Assembly: GCF_036711975.1 (NCBI RefSeq)
Contig: NC_091972.1
Coordinates: 5,399,001 to 5,463,000, forward strand
Direction: 5' to 3'
Origin: Onthophagus taurus
Taxonomy: Eukaryota > Arthropoda > Insecta > Coleoptera > Scarabaeidae
DNA length: 64,000 nucleotides
Shown here: positions 58,601-64,000 of the stretch, piece after piece
Layout of the letters: each line of letters opens with the position of its first letter
Position numbering within the stretch: the first letter of the stretch is position 1
Program-made: the position numbers and the translations under genes
The notes under the pieces: model-generated
Told to the model about the DNA's origin: nothing
Seen by the model: the letters and a program-made list of their open reading frames with translations, nothing else
Database searches by the model: none

Positions 58601-61600
58601 ACGACGACAATCTTTTTAAAAGTCTTTAAAACGGAAATTAAAAGGTAAAGTTTTCATTGATAATTAGACAAATATTTTCGTTACGTCGGTTTTTGGAGAC
58701 TCAATGTTGGTAGAAGACGTCGTGAAGGGGGTGGGTGGTTGAAGCAAATTGAGGAGTTCCGTCGGTCGAAGGGTCGGGGATAAACGGAAAGTCGGTTAAT
58801 TGCGAGCTAGCTAACGAGCGCCCACATGGCCCGAGTTCCCAGTCGAAAAAGCTGAGCTTTCGGGGGAAGCGTTTTATTTTTTTTTTCAACGGTGGTGGTG
58901 TGGTGGCGTTGGCGGCTACCGATCGACGTAAGCTGAAAATTCCGTCGCTCAATTTGCGAAATTAGACCCGATTCGCTCTAAAACCCCAAAGTTAATGATT
59001 AGACTGATTTTCATTTAAGTTTATCTTCAAAAAATTTTACCAGATTTGCATTAAATTATGCCAAATTAATTTGTATCAATTTATTTAAAATAAACAATTC
59101 CATTTAAAGAATAATAGAAAATGACCGTTGCGATTATCTCATATACTCTCTTTTTGTGGCTTCTTTTATTGCGACCCATTATTTACATCGATTGTCCAGG
59201 GCCCCTAACTCACTTAAATGAAGGAGAATATTCGCCAAGGATAGCTGGAATGAAAGAGTCGACTGGAACTTTATGAACCGTATTTTCAAAATCGTTTAAT
59301 TTTATGTTTCCTTTTATCTAGAAATACAAGAAAAATGAATTAAATCAATAAATATAATCTTTTTATTAATATCTATATTAGTGGTGGAACGGATAACTAT
59401 CCGGCCAGTTATTAAAATCCGGCCGGATACCGGATAGTTACCTAATATCCGGCTTTGGCCAGATATTAAAAACCTATTACTTAGTACTCCACCATTGAGA
59501 GGAATTAGTATCTCTTTTAGGTGTTGGACGCTGCAGATAATAATCAAGTTCAACACCAATAGGACGTTTTTCATTGAATACAACTTTATTTATCATTAGC
59601 AACCTCATTGTCAGAATTCCAATATGATGTTTCTCTCAGTCTGCGAAATGATGCACTAAACACTGTATGGGCAGGTTGATGTCTATTTGGAAACCTACGA
59701 AGGTATTCTCTTGCTGCTTGCCGAGCGTTTCCGTTACAAAGCCCGTATACAAAAATAATATCTGCATATTCTTCAGTCGTAAATACATGCATTTTCGTTT
59801 TCGATCAAAACTCTGCCAATTATAAACTTTGAAACACACAGAATAGAGTAAATTGAAATGTTTGACATAAAGAACTCAGTTTTGTTATCACAGCCAACTC
59901 TGTATTTGTGTTTCATAATTATTGTTGCGATTGTTGCAAATCTTTACTTCGTCGATGTGAAGCGTGCATTCAAGCTGAAGGCGGACATTTCGAACAATTT
60001 TTATAATTTTTAAACTTATTTTTTATGTTACATTTTCATTTGCCTATTAAACGGTGTAAAATTTTCAAAGGCTTGTAACTCTTTAACCAAAATGAATCGG
60101 ACCCATATTCATATAACATTTTTTCCTTAGAATCGCATCACCTTTCATCTGCCAAAGTTTGTCATAGAGCTAATGAATCACCCTGTATAAAATCATATAA
60201 AATCATTTTGTATCTTGGATCCAAATAAGATGACATATCTTATCAGCTTTCTTATTAATTTCATTTTTATTCAAATATCGCAATAATGTGACGATATAGG
60301 GTATCACTTCAGAAAGGTACCAGAAATTATAACCATAATGGCCGGATAGATATGCCGGATATCCGGCCGAAAGAGTTGTAACATCATACTGTATCATCCG
60401 CATACTGAAATATACCAGTGTGAATACTGCATCAAATAACCGGATATTTTAATCATTCACTGAACTCTGGAATCAGTCACTAAATCCACTAGATATTGGA
60501 AATATCTACCACATCATCCATTAGATACTGAAATCAACAACTGGTACCTTAATAACACATTAATAAATAAAACGTTTAATGATTGGATAATCTACGTCGA
60601 GGACTACACATTGCTGATAGAAGACTAGATTCTGTTAGCAGAGGATTAGATACAGTTGGTAAGAGACTAGATACTGTAGGCAGAGGATATGATATTGTTA
60701 ATAGACTAAATATTGTTGTCAGAAAACTAGGTACTGCCAATAGTAGGCTAGATACTGTTTGCAGAAGACTAGATACTATTAATGAAAGACTACATACTAC
60801 TTGTAGAAGACTAGATACTGTTGGCTAAAGACCACGTATTATCCGGAGAACTAGATACTGCTAATACAAGATTAGATACTGTTGTCTAAGGACTAGTTAC
60901 TGCTGGGGACTACATATTGTTGTCAGAGAACTAGGTTCTGCTGTTAGCAAAACTAGATACAGCTAATAGAAGCTTAGATACTTCTGCAGAGGACTAGATA
61001 CAACTAATTGAAGTCTAAATACTGTTTGTAAAAGACTAGGTCCTGATGACAAAAAAAAAATAGATACTGCTAGAAGAAGACTATTACTGACAAAAGAACA
61101 ATAATGGAAATAATGATACCAAAATATTAGATATTGCTGGTAGAGAACTAGGTACTGGTAATAAAGCATAATAATAGATATATACTTTTTATAGGAGAGT
61201 TAACACAATCTAAACAGTTTTCAACGATACCATCCTTAATTAAGCCGAGGTTACCTGCTGCCGCTGTAGTATGTCATTCATTAGTTTCTTTTGTAGTCAT
61301 TTATCGAGTTGACTCAATAGAAAAGTTTGTTTTCCAGAGTATTTTTAAAGATTTTTGTTTAATATGTTTATATGATACTATTTTTTAATCTAATAATAAT
61401 TGAATCCATTGAAGAAATACCTTTTCTTGACAATGTAAACTTTTACATTATTTGTTACATATTATTTTCTTGGTACAAACTTTAAACAGGAAAAATATAT
61501 AAGAGAGAAGTGAAAAGGACCTCTTTCAACGTTTGCGCGTGTGCGAGCGTGAAATCTCGAGCAATCGAAGTGTGACAAATGTGTTTGGGAAACGGTCCAG

Positions 61601-62301
61601 CACATTCCAGTGCCATTGACCTTCGACGACAATAATACGAACAACCCCGTTTTCTACACGTGGACGAAAACTTCATCGATAAAACTCAATTTATTCATTA
61701 TTTTTTCGCTAAATTTAAATATAAATATAAAACCAAAATAAGATCTATTTTTAAATCAATTTTTATTTTTTATATCGGTGGGTCGGGTTTTTGTTGCCAT
61801 AATAATTGGACGGACAACAGACAGTTATTTAAGTGAATCAGTGGAGTATCAGATTTGATTGACTTTTCCGGGATTTAACCTTATAAATCGTTTTGACCTC
61901 TCGATTCATAACGACATCGACACACAAACCGCAATAAATCCAAAGAATTTAGTGATTAAACAAAAAATTATCTTTAGTTTTGGTTCTTTACATTTAATTA
62001 TTTTAAGTTCATTATTTCTTTTTGAGATTACAAACGTATAGAAACGGAACAAAGAGTTCTATTTTATAATTAACCCCTCGGGGGAGAGACGTACAAAAAA
62101 ATTACGGTTTCATAACCTTACCTGCATATTGCAGATTTTATAGCGCACTCTATCGCCTCTACAGCCGCCCTTCTGGCACCTCCTCAGCTGGTGGGCTACG
62201 CCTCCATCGCACGACCTGGAACAGGGCGACCACTCAGACCACGCAGACCAACCGCCCCCGGCTCCTCTGGAGTCAACGTCGTGAAGTTGAGATGACAGTT
62301 C
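43628..62301 (-). CDS. nolo: ADAMTS-like extracellular matrix protein (ADAMTSL1/3, fly nolo orthologue), 5' incomplete
   Basis: Secreted, protease-less ADAMTS relative. Fourteen exons, 5' to 3': 62122-62301, 57670-57930, 52909-53053, 52709-52838, 52538-52640, 50668-50763, 50338-50612, 46978-47857, 46191-46709, 45970-46086, 45432-45801, 45222-45367, 43970-44117, 43628-43740. All are in phase; 1160 residues. Order: TSR1 ([17 protein letters not shown]), ADAMTS Cys-rich module (about 61-175), seven further TSRs, one Ig I-set domain (about 691-775), a Ser/Pro linker, three TSRs and a C-terminal PLAC domain. The module order follows ADAMTSL3, except that the spacer between [10 protein letters not shown] and the next TSR is absent. 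The first exon begins at a good acceptor, so an upstream exon is likely outside the window. Alternatively the same frame opens with ATG at 62340 and a short hydrophobic MFLLLQYCVLCLQ leader. Confidence 0.93.
44190..45130. repeat. Intronic satellite, ~180-bp tandem units
   Basis: ATTCGTTCTTGAGATAATAA recurs at about 44229, 44361, 44549, 44728, 44915 and 45092. Each copy is accompanied by TCGAATTCTTAAGATATCTT and GATTTATAGAGGAAAGT. Spacing alternates around 179-188 bp (the first is shorter). It lies in the ADAMTSL intron between exons 12 and 13. Confidence 0.9.
47858..50337. other. ADAMTSL intron 7
   Basis: 2.5 kb between exons 7 and 8. No transposon, RNA or coding homology recognised. Confidence 0.4.
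51430..52215. repeat. Purine-rich degenerate minisatellite in ADAMTSL intron 5
   Basis: For nearly 800 bp the + strand is dominated by A and G, with the motif AGACTGGAAA or a close variant recurring a dozen or more times at irregular spacing of about 30-50 bp (for example near 51586, 51668, 51829, 51949 and 52040). The stop-free minus-strand frames rich in Phe and Ser are a by-product of this composition. Confidence 0.75.
54630..55190. repeat. Fold-back (TAAACCCGAATG / CTAGTTCTAG) repeat, copy 2
   Basis: Several inverted pairs. The clearest is GAATCATTCGGGTTTAGCC (about 54781-54799) against its exact complement (about 54816-54834), a 19-bp stem around a loop of about 16 nt containing GCACGTCTCTCAAGAC. 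The stem-loop recurs two or three times, with AGTTCTAGGTCTTGTGTTAG arms and the shared AATAAAAATATGCAACA. Located in ADAMTSL intron 2. Confidence 0.88.
55191..57669. other. Rest of ADAMTSL intron 2
   Basis: No gene recognised. Two unassigned open stretches, plus 55907-56095 and minus 56808-57032, have no visible family motif or splice context and may be chance or old repeats. Confidence 0.35.
59380..60440 (-). pseudogene. hAT transposon remnant (copy 2, inverted relative to copy 1)
   Basis: Shares long stretches with 20870-22110 in opposite orientation: the C-terminal part at 59460-59583 matches about 21957-22080, and the SYLDPRYKM region at about 60215-60245 matches about 21000-21030. The edges carry AGTGGTGGAACGGATA and CCGGATATCCGGCC-type palindromes. 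The body between is largely replaced by other sequence, including a DUF4817-like fragment. Confidence 0.72.
59586..59792 (-). pseudogene. DUF4817-type helix-turn-helix fragment
   Basis: Reads [20 protein letters not shown], then [19 protein letters not shown] and [12 protein letters not shown]. This is the N-terminal helix-turn-helix module common in insect transposon proteins (TNEEYADIHFVYG-like). Only this module remains, followed by a stop, inside the hAT remnant. Confidence 0.75.
60580..61180. repeat. 21-bp minisatellite in ADAMTSL intron 1
   Basis: Unit close to AGACTAGATACTGTTGGCAG, repeated about 25 times with drift. Over the first 240 bp the period is a clean 21 bp, giving an open frame of heptads of the type RRLDTVG; later copies carry indels. 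It is the reverse complement of the array in reductase copy D (34090-34510). Confidence 0.88.
61181..62121. other. 3' flank of the minisatellite within ADAMTSL intron 1
   Basis: Non-coding; no recognised element up to the TSR-1 exon at 62122. Confidence 0.35.
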
Positions 62302-64000
62302 CTGCAGACACAAAACGCAATACTGCAGAAGGAGAAACATCGTCCGCACATTGGGGGAAGGTTTTAAACAGAGGGATGATGCAGGGAAAAACAAACGGGT
62401 AAGGCAAGAACTGCAGGAGGCCGGTTCTTGCCTTGTCCTGACGGTTATAAATTAACTCCAAACTAAAAATAATGCACGACCGCTTTACCATGTCAACGGA
62501 AAATTATTGCTTATTATGCAGCCAAACGTGGTGGTTTACTTTGTTGAAATAGGAAGTATTTTTTAAGTGGTACAGCAGTCTGTGTGATTGATTTATGCTG
62601 CAGCAGTGCCGTGTTTGACTTACATTATACTAAAGGATCATTTTTTAAAGTTTTTTATCTTGTTGCCAGTAATACATTTACATACATAATAAATAATTCG
62701 AAAATTAACCAATACATTAGCCGAGGCCGCTTGCGTTCGAGGCGCTACCTCAATCTGATTTTATCTTTAAGTTTCAATATTGTATCACCTCGGCCGCAAA
62801 CGTCCCCGGCTTAATCAACATCCAACATTCTCAAAATCAATCCTAGCGAGATTCTTCGTTCTTCTTTTACTTAACGCTTGTTTTATTTAACAAGAAATAA
62901 TACGATGAAAATTACGAGAGATTTTAATAAATTAGAATACATAAATAACTTGTAATCTAGAACCGTTTCTATAAATAACAACGGATCAATAAAAATTATT
63001 AATGGTAGCTCGTTCATCAGGTCTCCCTTCAGTTTAAATCGATCGGTTTAAAGGTCCTGTTTAATGGCGCCCTGGGAATTACTACTATCGGGATTAATTT
63101 AATAAGACCTCCCGTAGAGCAAGCGTCGCCGGAGGACAAAAACTACATTAGCACCTAAGCTCCGAACCCTTTCGACCGAATTTATATACAGCACCGATCA
63201 CTTAAAGTCATTAATTTCACTTCGAAGACATTGCTCTTCGCAAGGAACAATGCTAATTGCTTTCGGCCCATTTGACGTTTGATACGTTTTTGGACGGTTG
63301 AGTACCACGACCTGATGGATTGATCAGGTTCGATGAGGGTAGATTTTTTAGATTTACCGTATAGAGGCATAAAAAAGACGAGGGATAATTTTATTAGACC
63401 CCTTCTTCGAGATAGACCCCTTTTCAGGAATTACCGTCGAAACGAGCCCTAATTCCTCAAATTGAACTGGAGAATTGATCGTCGAATTTTCTATCGCGTC
63501 TTTTGTATTTGAATTGTTTCGCTAATTAAAATGTTGATGAAATTGGGTGAAACGCGAGAGTCTCGTTGCTAACGTAATTGATGATCTCTCGAGGTTGCCT
63601 TTTTTTTGTTCATAACTTTCGAAGAACATGCAAATTCCTATGCGGGATAAGTTAGTCCGGTAATTAACACAAACTACATTTCCGAGTTCATAGTCTCTCC
63701 GCGTTGTCGTCTTCCCGATTCGAGACCAATACCAAGTCTGTTGTCGCCGACCAATGATTTATTTCCTTAATTTTAGCCACTTAAAAGTTTTGTTGCAACG
63801 TTTTGGACTCGCCATTCGTCCAAGTCGAACACCAAACTGATATTAATCTAAACTTTCTAATATCGATCGGTCGTTATAAAAATAAATGGGATCGTTCTAA
63901 AAAATTGCTAAAAAAAGTATTTAAATGTTGGATATTTTTCTAATTAACCTTAAACACAAGGGAATTTAAACACGACGGGATTCTTATTTCCTTGGCTACA
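62302..64000. other. Upstream intron or 5' flank of the ADAMTSL gene
   Basis: No coding homology or RNA gene seen. The signal-peptide exon is not identifiable here unless translation starts at the ATG at 62340. Confidence 0.4.

Noticed and set aside
60583-60828. Plus-strand frame of RRLDTVG heptads as a repeat protein
   Set aside because: It is the 21-bp minisatellite read in frame; later units shift frame and no exon context exists.

Overview
This is a stretch of an AT-rich arthropod nuclear genome, most likely an insect and plausibly a beetle. The reasons are many-exon genes with GT-AG introns that are often only 50-70 bp, orthologues of conserved animal genes, a eukaryotic tRNA-His, and many remnants of insect-type transposons (Tc1/mariner, Ty3/gypsy, hAT, LINEs). 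No bacterial features are present. The species cannot be named from the sequence alone.

Layout, left to right: (1) the 3' end of an unrecognised + strand gene (to 273); (2) a LINE remnant, then a minisatellite (about 1190-2098 and 4487-4650) split by a 2.4 kb DNA transposon (2099-4486) with terminal inverted repeats, an AATT target duplication and a spliced transposase gene; (3) Smc6 (minus, 13 exons, 5196-12178), whose 3.2 kb sixth intron holds a gypsy element that carries a mariner remnant; (4) a LINE remnant and a small heat-shock protein gene (minus, 14121-14684) with a 55-bp intron directly before its ATG; (5) Ric1 (minus, 16 exons, 15970-24921), whose fourth intron holds two hAT remnants, a 280-300 bp tandem duplication and a 103-bp TTAA-flanked MITE; (6) a type I protein arginine methyltransferase (minus, 25930-35388) whose 8.4 kb first intron contains four + strand prostaglandin-reductase-like genes in tandem; (7) a radial-spoke RSP4/6 gene (plus) convergent with a hydroxylysine-kinase-like gene (minus); (8) tRNA-His(GTG) and a LINE; (9) an ADAMTS-like extracellular matrix gene (minus, 14 exons, 43628-62301), orthologous to ADAMTSL1/ADAMTSL3 and fly nolo, with large repeat-filled introns. 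The rest, to 64000, is its 5' intron or flank.

The genes do not form one pathway. Smc6 acts in Smc5/6 genome maintenance, Ric1 in Golgi Rab6 activation, the methyltransferase in protein modification, the reductase cluster in NADPH-dependent detoxification or eicosanoid-type reduction, RSP4/6 in motile axonemes and the ADAMTSL protein in extracellular matrix. The most notable items are the nested reductase array (one copy has lost the family's conserved active-site tyrosine), the apparent loss of the ADAMTS spacer module from the ADAMTSL protein, the clean transposon insertion in a minisatellite, and three repeat families that each occur twice in the window (hAT, fold-back, and a 21-bp minisatellite).

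Exon borders were assigned by eye from GT/AG sites and reading-frame continuity; each multi-exon model closes in frame, but borders may be off by a base or two.
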